Positions 1 to 5,611 of a DNA stretch of 6,542 nt are shown here, one piece after another. The notes beneath the pieces are model-generated. The model saw nothing but the letters and a program-made list of their open reading frames with translations, was not told where the DNA came from and ran no database searches. This DNA comes from Clostridiaceae bacterium. GTDB lineage: Bacteria; Bacillota; Clostridia; Saccharofermentanales; UBA5734. The position numbers and the translations under genes are program-made. The stretch covers positions 1-6,542 of the forward strand of contig JAAYBY010000320.1 in assembly GCA_012729935.1 (NCBI GenBank). The letters are read 5' to 3'. Each line of letters begins with the position of its first letter. Within the stretch, counting starts at the first letter, position 1.

Positions 1-150
1 CTTGGATTCGGCACAATTTTTGGTTATAACATCAACTGGCTGGGTATGGATAACTGGACGATCATGGTGATGGCACCCTCTGCTTTCTTTATCATTGGTG
101 TTCTCATCTGGATTGTTTCAAACAGGCAGGAAAAGAAAAAGGGCCGGTAA
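1..150 (+). CDS. nqrD: NqrD, C-terminal part (Na+-NQR membrane subunit D)
   Basis: This is a 5'-truncated gene. The first 49 codons visible are the C-terminus, ending in TAA. NqrD is an integral membrane subunit of the Na+-translocating NADH:quinone oxidoreductase and pairs with NqrE around a membrane-embedded iron centre. The visible part has a last transmembrane helix containing MAPSAFFIIGVLIWIV, close to the PPSAFF..G..IW pattern that I recall at the end of NqrD, and then a basic cytoplasmic tail (RQEKKKGR). RnfE is the paralogous alternative, but the NqrF gene two positions downstream decides for NQR. The gap to nqrE is 33 bases, so the two are cotranscribed. The start, the conserved Cys residues and the ion-pathway residues of NqrD lie outside the window. 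Confidence 0.85.
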   Translation, partial: LGFGTIFGYNINWLGMDNWTIMVMAPSAFFIIGVLIWIVSNRQEKKKGR

Positions 151-183
151 CGGAACCGTTCGTTAATCCAAAAGGAGGTTTGT

Positions 184-786
184 GTGATCATGGATATTCC
201 AGCTATCAGCCCGATTATGATTTTCTTTGCGTCTATTTTGACCAGCAATATGATCCTTTCGAATTTTCTCGGGATGTGTTCTTTTATATCAGTTTCCAAC
301 GAATATAAAACGGCTTCCGGGCTTGGCAAAGCCGTTCTGGTTGTGATGGTTCTGACAATGGCGATTAATTTTGCCGTTTACCATGCAATCATTCTGCCAC
401 TAGACCTGGTTTATATTCAGTACATCATTTTCATTATCATCATAGCTGCAACGGTTCAGATTCTGGAAATGGCGATGGATCGCTTTCTACCGGATCTTTA
501 CATCAAGCTCGGTATTTTTCTACCGCTGATCACAGTCAACTGTGCAATTCTGGGGATAACACTGTTTATGGTTATCCGAAACTATTCCTTTCTGCAGGCC
601 ATTCTTTTCGCAGCAGGCAGCGGTCTTGGCTGGTGGCTGGCAATCAATGCGCTCGCAGCAATCAGGGAGAAGATGGCTCGTAACAAGCTGCCTCGAGGAT
701 TGGCCGGACCGGGAATTGCATTTATTATCACCGGATTGATGGCGTTGGCATTTGTTGGTTTTTCCGGCATGTTTTCTGTCCAGTGA
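184..786 (+). CDS. nqrE: NqrE, Na+-NQR membrane subunit E
   Basis: NqrE is the integral membrane subunit homologous to RnfA that, with NqrD, forms the inverted-repeat core of the Na+-NQR complex. The protein is 200 residues, the usual family length, with about six hydrophobic segments (roughly 11-35, 47-70, 75-95, 107-130, 137-160 and 176-197). Clear signatures are FLGMC (28-32), QILEM (92-96), GIFLPLITVNCAILG (110-124), a WWLA..A.AAIREKM stretch (150-164) and the closing GLMAL.F.GFSG (184-195). Cys32 and Cys120 match the two conserved cysteines known to hold the iron centre with NqrD, and Glu95 matches a conserved acidic residue in the membrane. An ideal site, AAAGGAGG, is at 171-178. The GTG at 184 is 5 bases after it and an in-frame ATG at 190 is 11 bases after, so the start could be either, changing the product by two residues. 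Confidence 0.95.
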   Translation: MIMDIPAISPIMIFFASILTSNMILSNFLGMCSFISVSNEYKTASGLGKAVLVVMVLTMAINFAVYHAIILPLDLVYIQYIIFIIIIAATVQILEMAMDRFLPDLYIKLGIFLPLITVNCAILGITLFMVIRNYSFLQAILFAAGSGLGWWLAINALAAIREKMARNKLPRGLAGPGIAFIITGLMALAFVGFSGMFSVQ

Positions 787-811
787 GTGTTTTGGAAGAG
801 GAGCGTGTAAA

Positions 812-1909
812 ATGGCTTTTTTAACAACAGTGATCAGCCTGTCGTCGATTTCCTTACTGCTGTCTGTTTTAATTATTCTCGCTGAAATTCGATTGAACAA
901 CTATGGGGACTGCACGCTTGATATCAATGACAATGATCGGGTTCTGACGGTCAAAGGCGGTGCCTCCTTACTTGCCACCCTGTCTGAACAAGGCATCTTT
1001 ATACCATCCGCATGTGGTGGAAAAGCAACCTGCGGATTGTGCAAAGTGAGGGTTATTGAAGGCGCGGGTCCTTTACTGCCGACGGAAGAACCGTATTTGT
1101 CCGAGCAGGAACGAAAAGAAGGATACCGGTTATCCTGTCAGGTCAAAGTCAAGCAAAATTTGAAACTTTTCATCCCCGAAGATTTGTTCAATATCCGCGC
1201 ATATCAGACGAAAATTACCCAAATCGACCAGCTGACCCACGACATAAAAGGTCTTCGCTTATCGCTGATCGAACCTGAATCAATCCGTTTCAAAGCCGGT
1301 CAGTATGTCCAGTTATATACGCGGCCGTACGGAAACGTAAAAGAGAAGGTCTTTCGCGCGTATTCGATGGCTTCCGTGCCTTCAGACAGTAAAGCCATCG
1401 AGCTGATCGTACGGCGTGTACCGGAGGGTATCTGTACGACATTTGTTCACGAGGAGCTGAAAGTTGGCGATACCGTCCAGGTCAGCGGCCCGTTTGGTGA
1501 TTTTTACTTGCGTGGCAATGCCAACAACCTGATCTTTATTGCGGGCGGATCGGGACTGGCACCGATTCGTTCACTGATTCTTGACATCATTGAAAAGGAT
1601 CTGCCCTATCAGATGACATTTTTCTTCGGAGCTGTTACACGTAAAGACCTGTACTATCTGGATTATTTTGAAGACTTATCTAATAAGCACAGCCGGTTTC
1701 ATTTTGTGCCTGCTTTGTCCAGTCCGGCTGCCGAGGATTCATGGAGCGGAGAAACCGGTCTGATAACGGATGTTGTCGCCCGACATCTCGACACAGATTC
1801 TGATTACGAAGCCTATTTGTGCGGCAGTCCAGGTATGATTAATGCCTGCCTCAATGTACTGAACGCAAAAGGGATTACTGAAGACCGGATTTTTTACGAT
1901 AAATTTTAA
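812..1909 (+). CDS. nqrF: NqrF, NADH-oxidising FAD/2Fe-2S subunit of Na+-NQR (compact form)
   Basis: NqrF is the electron entry subunit. It oxidises NADH at FAD and passes electrons through a 2Fe-2S cluster into the membrane complex. The start chosen is ATG 812, which has GAGGAG at 798-803 eight bases upstream. An in-frame start at 752 would overlap nqrE and lacks such a site. The 365-residue product has an N-terminal membrane anchor (about 5-26), a plant-type ferredoxin domain with Cys68, Cys74, Cys77 and Cys109, and a ferredoxin-reductase module with the FAD motif RAYS (182-185), GPFGDF (226-231), the NAD-binding start GGSGLAP (245-251) and the C-terminal CGSPGM (337-342). Typical proteobacterial NqrF is about 407 residues. 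The difference seems to lie mainly between the GQYVQL strand (163-168) and RAYS, where the Vibrio protein as I remember it carries a longer insertion. The gene sits 25 bases after nqrE. A ferredoxin-type oxygenase reductase is the alternative if context is ignored. Confidence 0.93.
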   Translation: MAFLTTVISLSSISLLLSVLIILAEIRLNNYGDCTLDINDNDRVLTVKGGASLLATLSEQGIFIPSACGGKATCGLCKVRVIEGAGPLLPTEEPYLSEQERKEGYRLSCQVKVKQNLKLFIPEDLFNIRAYQTKITQIDQLTHDIKGLRLSLIEPESIRFKAGQYVQLYTRPYGNVKEKVFRAYSMASVPSDSKAIELIVRRVPEGICTTFVHEELKVGDTVQVSGPFGDFYLRGNANNLIFIAGGSGLAPIRSLILDIIEKDLPYQMTFFFGAVTRKDLYYLDYFEDLSNKHSRFHFVPALSSPAAEDSWSGETGLITDVVARHLDTDSDYEAYLCGSPGMINACLNVLNAKGITEDRIFYDKF

Positions 1910-1927
1910 CAGGTAAAGGTGATCGCG

Positions 1928-2380
1928 ATGAAACAGACTCCGGACGATAAAAGAATTGAAATAAATCTGCAGCCAGGTACCCTTTCGGCGGATGGATTTC
2001 TCGGCAATGATTCACGTGATGTGCAGTCGATCATTCGGGCTGATCAGGCGGTCGTTGACCAATTGGGCCTGACTCACGAGTTGATTGCCGAGCGGCTCAA
2101 GCAGCTGACGGAGATGGGTAAAGAAGGGTTAGGCGCACCGGTTCACTCAGGACCGCTTGAGATCACTGTTGAAGATTTCCGAGGCCGTATTTTTTGCCCG
2201 TTTCGGGACAGGGCATTTTTCGGTAAACGTGTAACGGTCTGCAAAGATCAGACGAGCGGCCAAAGTATCCGCTGGTCTGATTTGAATGTTCACATGATTG
2301 AAAAGCATGGTTTTTATGAAGGCCAGGGTTCCCCATTCCGTGTTGATCCGATATTGGTGCATCAGATCTGTTTTCAATAA
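1928..2380 (+). CDS. Unrecognised 150-residue protein, last gene of the nqr operon
   Basis: I cannot assign a function. The ATG at 1928 is preferred, with AAAGG(TG) at 1915-1921 six bases before it. An upstream in-frame GTG at 1919 lies inside that site. The product is soluble, with no signal peptide or membrane segment. An N-terminal stretch contains GTLSADGFLGNDSR (17-30), followed by a probable helical region (31-66), GLGAP (67-71), and a C-terminal part with the motif CPF (90-92), Cys105, RWSDL (115-119), His122, His127-Gly-Phe and GSPFR (134-138). The order Cys90, Cys105, His122, His127 could be a degenerate metal site, but the spacing fits no classical zinc finger I know. The 18-base gap to nqrF implies cotranscription and perhaps a role linked to the complex. 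It resembles neither NqrM (small, Cys-rich, membrane anchored) nor ApbE. The evenly spread conserved-looking motifs suggest a genuine protein family. Confidence 0.8.
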   Translation: MKQTPDDKRIEINLQPGTLSADGFLGNDSRDVQSIIRADQAVVDQLGLTHELIAERLKQLTEMGKEGLGAPVHSGPLEITVEDFRGRIFCPFRDRAFFGKRVTVCKDQTSGQSIRWSDLNVHMIEKHGFYEGQGSPFRVDPILVHQICFQ

Positions 2381-2382
2381 AA

Positions 2383-2413
2383 AACACCAGCCCTTTGTTG
2401 TAGGTCTGGTGTT
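2383..2413. terminator. Intrinsic terminator between convergent operons, stronger on the - strand
   Basis: The 8-bp arms AACACCAG (2383-2390) and CTGGTGTT (2406-2413) are perfectly complementary, with up to two further C-G pairs inside after a mismatch. On the - strand the stem runs straight into a T-rich tract (TGTTTTTTATT), a classical intrinsic terminator for the DUF948 operon, whose stop codon is about 25 bases upstream. On the + strand the T-run (2421-2426) comes seven bases after the stem, so termination of the nqr operon there is less certain. Confidence 0.75.
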
Positions 2414-2438
2414 CGGTCTGTTTTTTCTAATCAGTGGT

Positions 2439-2948
2439 CTATTTTCTGCGTGTCCGGCGCTTACTGGATTTTTTCTGTCTGCCAGTGAATAAGCCAACAA
2501 CTGCCATCACCTGTTTGGCTATTTCAACAATGGCTCCAATGTGATTGTCACCTGATGATCTGGACGGACGGAAAAAGGATGAAAAACTGTTTCCGATCGA
2601 TTTGGCTGCGCCTCCGACCGCATCCACGCCTCCACGAACAGATCCGGTCATACTCTCAACATCTTTAAGAACCGCGGGCACGGACGTGCGGGCTGATTCT
2701 GTCAGTACCGATACATCATCAGCGACCTGATCAACCTTTTTCATCAATCCAGGCAGATCTTTGATGGTTTCTGTGACCGGCCCATCGATTTCATCGACCA
2801 GAACGCTAAGTTTTTTGACTGCTCCGCCGAGTCGTGCCAGCAATATGATCAGATAAACACCGAGCAGAATACCGACTATTATCAGCAGCCCGAGCAGCAA
2901 GTCCATCAGATCGATCGTTATGGAAGTAGCTAAAGCAAGTAAGTTCAA
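2439..2948 (-). CDS. DUF948-like (YtxG-type) membrane-anchored protein
   Basis: The product is 169 residues. It has one N-terminal transmembrane helix (about 17-38, rich in L, I and G), then a long polar region that probably forms a helical or coiled rod (about 41-110, with repeated V/L heptad-like spacing such as VDEIDGPV and KKVDQVADDV). A Gly/Ser-rich stretch follows (about 104-135), and the tail is very basic (KKSSKRRTRRK at the end). This architecture and its pairing with a YtxH-like gene fit the DUF948 family, which includes Bacillus YtxG; its biochemical role is unknown. The start is TTG at 2948, with GAGGG six bases upstream. A better GGAGG slightly further upstream sits only two bases before an out-of-frame ATG, so TTG is the only well-placed in-frame start. 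The next in-frame ATG (codon 15) has no ribosome site and would cut into the region before the helix. Confidence 0.7.
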   Translation of the reverse strand: MNLLALATSITIDLMDLLLGLLIIVGILLGVYLIILLARLGGAVKKLSVLVDEIDGPVTETIKDLPGLMKKVDQVADDVSVLTESARTSVPAVLKDVESMTGSVRGGVDAVGGAAKSIGNSFSSFFRPSRSSGDNHIGAIVEIAKQVMAVVGLFTGRQKKSSKRRTRRK

Positions 2949-3010
2949 GATAATCCCTCATTTCCTCCGGTGTATAATTTCGAACAATGCGTCTTCATGG
3001 AGGATGAGGA

Positions 3011-3352
3011 TCAGAGTTTATCTGCTTCTTCGTTGAGTGTCTCCGCAACATCTTTAGCAGCTTCAGCAACTTCTTCAGTTACATGGCGTTTCGTTTGCTT
3101 GACATGTTTTTTGACAGTATCGATTTTTTCCTTGGCAATATCACTCACATGGTGAGCCGTTTCCTTGACCTTTTCGGCGCCGATTTTTGCACCTTCATAA
3201 ATATCTGCACGTGTTTCTTTGCCTGATTTGGGGGCAAATAGAATACCGGCAACAGCACCGATCAAAAGTCCGACTGCTAACCCTGCACAGGCATTCTGCC
3301 TTGCGCGACGCTCATACGTTCCATTCATTGCATTTCTAATTTCCTGAAGCAT
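3011..3352 (-). CDS. YtxH-family small membrane protein
   Basis: The product is 113 residues with the YtxH domain hallmark: a Gly/Ala-rich hydrophobic helix (about 22-40, GLLIGAVAGILFAP) ending in APKSGKETR (40-48). A long, strongly charged amphipathic helix follows, with Lys/Glu/Val repeats (50-113) that resemble LEA or apolipoprotein-like helices. A short polar N-terminus comes before the membrane segment. Proteins of this family are membrane-associated and in Bacillus are linked to general stress, with no known enzymatic activity. The start is ATG 3352 with an ideal AAAGGAGG seven bases upstream. It is the first gene of a two-gene operon with the DUF948-like gene 62 bases downstream. In Bacillus subtilis the order is ytxG then ytxH; here it is reversed. 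Confidence 0.85.
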   Translation of the reverse strand: MLQEIRNAMNGTYERRARQNACAGLAVGLLIGAVAGILFAPKSGKETRADIYEGAKIGAEKVKETAHHVSDIAKEKIDTVKKHVKQTKRHVTEEVAEAAKDVAETLNEEADKL

Positions 3353-3441
3353 AAATGTTCCTCCTTTGGCCTTGTTGATCTGATTACCTTTATAACTGCT
3401 GTTTCTATCATATTAGAGGCAAACAGAGCTTCTTTATGAAT

Positions 3442-3470
3442 ATTATAACATGAAAAAGTGAACAGTTCAC
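3442..3470 (-). promoter_or_regulatory. Predicted extended -10 promoter of the ytxH/DUF948 operon
   Basis: Read on the - strand there is a perfect TATAAT (3447-3442) preceded by TG plus one base (3450-3448), an extended -10 element. With a 17-base spacer the -35 position (3470-3465) reads GTGAAC, a poor match to TTGACA, as often seen with extended -10 promoters. The expected start near 3435 gives a leader of about 80 bases. No general-stress (sigma B) pattern was seen, although Bacillus relatives use one. Confidence 0.55.
3458..3470. repeat. 13-bp perfect palindrome over the -35 site (candidate operator)
   Basis: GTGAAC, one central A, then GTTCAC forms a perfect inverted repeat that covers the -35 position of the predicted ytxH-operon promoter. 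A dimeric repressor binding here would block that promoter. No regulator gene lies in the window, and a 13-bp palindrome can arise by chance, so the operator role is inference. Confidence 0.35.
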
Positions 3471-3600
3471 AGAACATGTGTTACCGGATGATGAATGACT
3501 GATCTGATAAAGACCAAGCTGAAGGAGCGACATCAGGTTTTCACCGCTCGTACGTATTTGGGCAACCGATCGTATATTTTTCTGCTCTAACATAAATATT

Positions 3601-3629
3601 TTGCTTTTCCACTGACGATTGCTTATGCT
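3601..3629 (+). promoter_or_regulatory. Weak candidate promoter before the NagB-like gene
   Basis: TTGCTT (3601-3606), a 17-base spacer and TATGCT (3624-3629) are a moderate match to a housekeeping promoter (3/6 and 4/6). A good TTGACA at 3634-3639 has no -10 at proper spacing, and TATGAT at 3671-3676 has no -35. The true promoter of the NagB-like gene is therefore uncertain. Confidence 0.25.
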
Positions 3630-3725
3630 TTTATTGACAGATCAACAAGAAACAACAAGACAAACGGCAGTATGATCCATGTCATTCGATCCAATACAAT
3701 GAATGGAGAAAAGGAGTTGAGATTG

Positions 3726-4667
3726 ATGCCTGATTCATTTTCCTACTCAATGGCATCCTGGATTCCATTCCAGGACAAATTTGTACTTGAACGCATGCGT
3801 AATCTGACACGCGAAGAACTGACGCAGCATGAAAATCCGAACTTCAGGATAAAGATACTTGATTCAGTTGACGGCATCATGGTAGCTGACATGGTTTTGC
3901 GTATCCAGCTGTCAGATCTTATGGATCAAAAACTGGTGATGATCTGTCCGAATCCTGCCCCGTCCACGTATGGCGTTGTCGCGGAAATCATCAACAGAAA
4001 ACGGATCAGCTGCCGCAATGTCCATCTATTTGCCATGGATGAATGGGCAAACGAACAGGGTGAAGTTGCACCACCAGAGTGGAAGCCGGGATTAACGCAT
4101 TCATTTCTGAATCATTTCATCGCAAAAATTGATCCCGAATTGTGCATGCCAATCGGTCAGGTCCACTACTTCACAACGAAAAATATTAATGATTACTCAA
4201 AAATAATTGAGGAAGCCGGTGAGGGCGGTGCCGACATCTGTTACAGCGGGCCTGGGTGGTCCGGACATTTGGCGTTTATTGATCCGAACTCGCCGGAATT
4301 CGCCTGTGATTCTCTGGACAATTTTCTTGAAATGGGGTCGCGGCTGGTGACGCTGCATCCAACGACCATTCACCAGCAGTCTCTGCATGGATGTTTTGGT
4401 TATTCCGGCGATCTGGCCAGTGTCCCGACAAAAGGTGTCACCATCGGCCCGCTCGATGTTAAACGTGCACGAGCGCGTATTGAAATTCACGGGCTGAGCG
4501 TTCGAGGAACTGATGTCTCGTGGCAGCGCATGATCTCGAGACTGGTGACACATGGACCGGTCACACCACAGGTGCCGTCATCTATCCTGCAGAGGATGAA
4601 AACGGATGTTTATCTGTCAGAATCAATCGCCAGACCATTCGGTTGTGAAAATCTGGTGGGATATTAG
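3726..4667 (+). CDS. NagB/6-phosphogluconolactonase-fold sugar-phosphate isomerase-like protein, altered active site
   Basis: The 313-residue protein belongs to the glucosamine-6-phosphate deaminase/6-phosphogluconolactonase superfamily. Visible family landmarks are the phosphate-loop region CPNPAPSTYGVVAE (74-87), MDEW (104-107, where Asp105 matches NagB catalytic Asp72), GPGWSGHLAF (175-184) and the late GPLDVKRARARIEIHG segment. In NagB the loop reads GxGxDGHIAFNEP. Here the Asp (E. coli Asp141) is Ser179, the His is kept (His181), and the Glu (Glu148) is Asp186. The protein is also longer than NagB (about 266), with about 40 extra N-terminal residues. It is therefore a divergent family member, not a standard deaminase, and its substrate is unknown. 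The start is ATG 3726 with GGAG nine bases upstream; an in-frame ATG at 3672 has no such site. The gene stands alone, with no sugar transporter or kinase next to it. Confidence 0.75.
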   Translation: MPDSFSYSMASWIPFQDKFVLERMRNLTREELTQHENPNFRIKILDSVDGIMVADMVLRIQLSDLMDQKLVMICPNPAPSTYGVVAEIINRKRISCRNVHLFAMDEWANEQGEVAPPEWKPGLTHSFLNHFIAKIDPELCMPIGQVHYFTTKNINDYSKIIEEAGEGGADICYSGPGWSGHLAFIDPNSPEFACDSLDNFLEMGSRLVTLHPTTIHQQSLHGCFGYSGDLASVPTKGVTIGPLDVKRARARIEIHGLSVRGTDVSWQRMISRLVTHGPVTPQVPSSILQRMKTDVYLSESIARPFGCENLVGY

Positions 4668-4679
4668 ATGTAATTAACT

Positions 4680-4708
4680 TTTTTTCAGATTCAGGTCTGT
4701 GCTATAAT
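4680..4708 (+). promoter_or_regulatory. Extended -10 promoter of the AIM24 gene
   Basis: A perfect TATAAT at 4703-4708 is preceded by TGC (4700-4702), an extended -10 element. The -35 position with a 17-base spacer (4680-4685) is a T-run with little similarity to TTGACA. It lies 50 bases before the start codon, giving a leader of roughly 40-45 bases, and shows that the AIM24 gene can be transcribed independently of the NagB-like gene. Confidence 0.6.
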
Positions 4709-4757
4709 GCGATCAGAAAGTAATCAGATTATGATTGGATGTAGAGGAGGCATAGAC

Positions 4758-5597
4758 ATGTTTTGTCCGAAATGTGGTTCTCAGAATGTAGACCAGGCCC
4801 AGTTTTGTGCGAATTGCGGCAACCCGTTGCGCGTGGGTGCCGCACAGCCGACAGCTCCGGCCCAGCCGATGGTTTCGACACAGGTGAATTATGCGCCACC
4901 AGCTGTTCAAAAACTGAAATACAAGATATTTGGCGACAATCTGCCCGCTGTCGCGATTAGTCTGGATGCCGGTGAGAGCATCTATACACAATCAGGCGGA
5001 ATGACCTGGATGGATCAGGGTATTGTGATGGAAACCAATATGAAGGGTGGTTTGATGAAGGGTCTTGGCCGGATGTTTTCAGGTGATTCTTTGTTTATCG
5101 CGACCTATACGGCCAATCGCCCCAATCAGGAAATTGTGATCGCCAGCTCATTTCCGGGGCATATTGCTGCGATTGATGTGACGAACAGATCTGTTATCGC
5201 GCAAAAATCATCGTTTTTATGCGCGCAGCCCTCTGTCATGCTCAGCGCACACGTCGTCAAAGGCCTGTCCGGCGGACTCTTTGGCGGTGAAGGATTTATC
5301 TTGCAGCGATTGTCCGGTGCCGGAACAGCCATGATTGAAATCGATGGCAGTCTGATTGAACGTGTACTGGCACCAGGCGAAGTCATCAAAGTGGACACCG
5401 GCAATGTCGCAGCCTTTGAAGAAACGGTTCAATATCAGGTGGAAATGGTTCGCGGATTCAAGAATATATTATTTGGTGGTGAAGGTTTATTTCTGACAAC
5501 CCTGTCAGGACCGGGACGTGTCTGGCTTCAGACCATGACCCTGCCCGGATTTGCCAAACAGCTGATTCCTTTCCTGCCAAAATCGGGATCAAATTAA
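4758..5597 (+). CDS. Zinc-ribbon AIM24 (TIGR00266-type) protein
   Basis: The protein has 279 residues. The N-terminus is a zinc ribbon with Cys3, Cys6, Cys17 and Cys20 (CPKCG...CANCG), followed by a Pro/Gln/Ala-rich linker (about 28-48) and an AIM24 domain (about 52-272), a double beta-barrel-like fold. Two internal copies of the family signature are visible: FGGEGFILQRLSGAG from 175 and FGGEGLFLTTLSGPG from 239, 64 residues apart. No signal peptide or membrane segment is seen. AIM24 proteins are widespread in bacteria without a defined function; the yeast namesake acts in mitochondrial inner membrane organisation. ATG 4758 is chosen because AGAGGAGG at 4743-4750 sits seven bases before it and the zinc ribbon starts there. 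The in-frame ATG at 4707 overlaps the promoter. Its end faces the tcdA stop codon 14 bases away. Confidence 0.88.
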   Translation: MFCPKCGSQNVDQAQFCANCGNPLRVGAAQPTAPAQPMVSTQVNYAPPAVQKLKYKIFGDNLPAVAISLDAGESIYTQSGGMTWMDQGIVMETNMKGGLMKGLGRMFSGDSLFIATYTANRPNQEIVIASSFPGHIAAIDVTNRSVIAQKSSFLCAQPSVMLSAHVVKGLSGGLFGGEGFILQRLSGAGTAMIEIDGSLIERVLAPGEVIKVDTGNVAAFEETVQYQVEMVRGFKNILFGGEGLFLTTLSGPGRVWLQTMTLPGFAKQLIPFLPKSGSN

Positions 5598-5611
5598 GTG
5601 ATCTTATTCAG

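Larger units (their letters stand above)
3353..3725. other. Divergent intergenic region with regulatory sites, no convincing gene
   Basis: This stretch of about 370 bases separates the ytxH-like gene (- strand) from the NagB-like gene (+ strand). It holds the leader and promoter of the ytxH-like gene near 3442-3470, a 13-bp palindrome, and weak promoter-like sites before the NagB-like gene. An open frame of 61 codons on the - strand (3408-3593) has no ribosome binding site and no family resemblance, and it overlaps the predicted promoter, so I do not call it. A possible short hairpin pairs GAGCG (3525-3529) with CGCTC (3545-3549), with no T-tract. I see no riboswitch or RNA gene that I can identify. 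Confidence 0.6.

Noticed and set aside
752..811. Upstream extension of nqrF to an ATG at 752
   Set aside because: It overlaps nqrE and has no ribosome site. ATG 812 has GAGGAG at ideal spacing and gives the expected N-terminal membrane anchor.
2298..2492. 64-codon + strand frame spanning the terminator
   Set aside because: It overlaps the end of the 150-residue gene, crosses the hairpin and T-run, and runs antisense into the DUF948 gene; its hydrophobic look comes from the terminator sequence.
3408..3593. 61-codon open frame on the - strand in the intergenic region
   Set aside because: It has no ribosome binding site and no recognisable family or membrane pattern, and it runs across the predicted promoter of the ytxH-like gene.
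3634..3639. TTGACA as the -35 of the NagB-like gene
   Set aside because: It is a perfect hexamer but there is no -10 at 16-18 bases; the nearest good TATGAT is 31 bases away.
4197..4553. 118-codon - strand frame inside the NagB-like gene
   Set aside because: It is a shadow of a gene with clear family motifs on the + strand, with no ribosome site and no family resemblance of its own.
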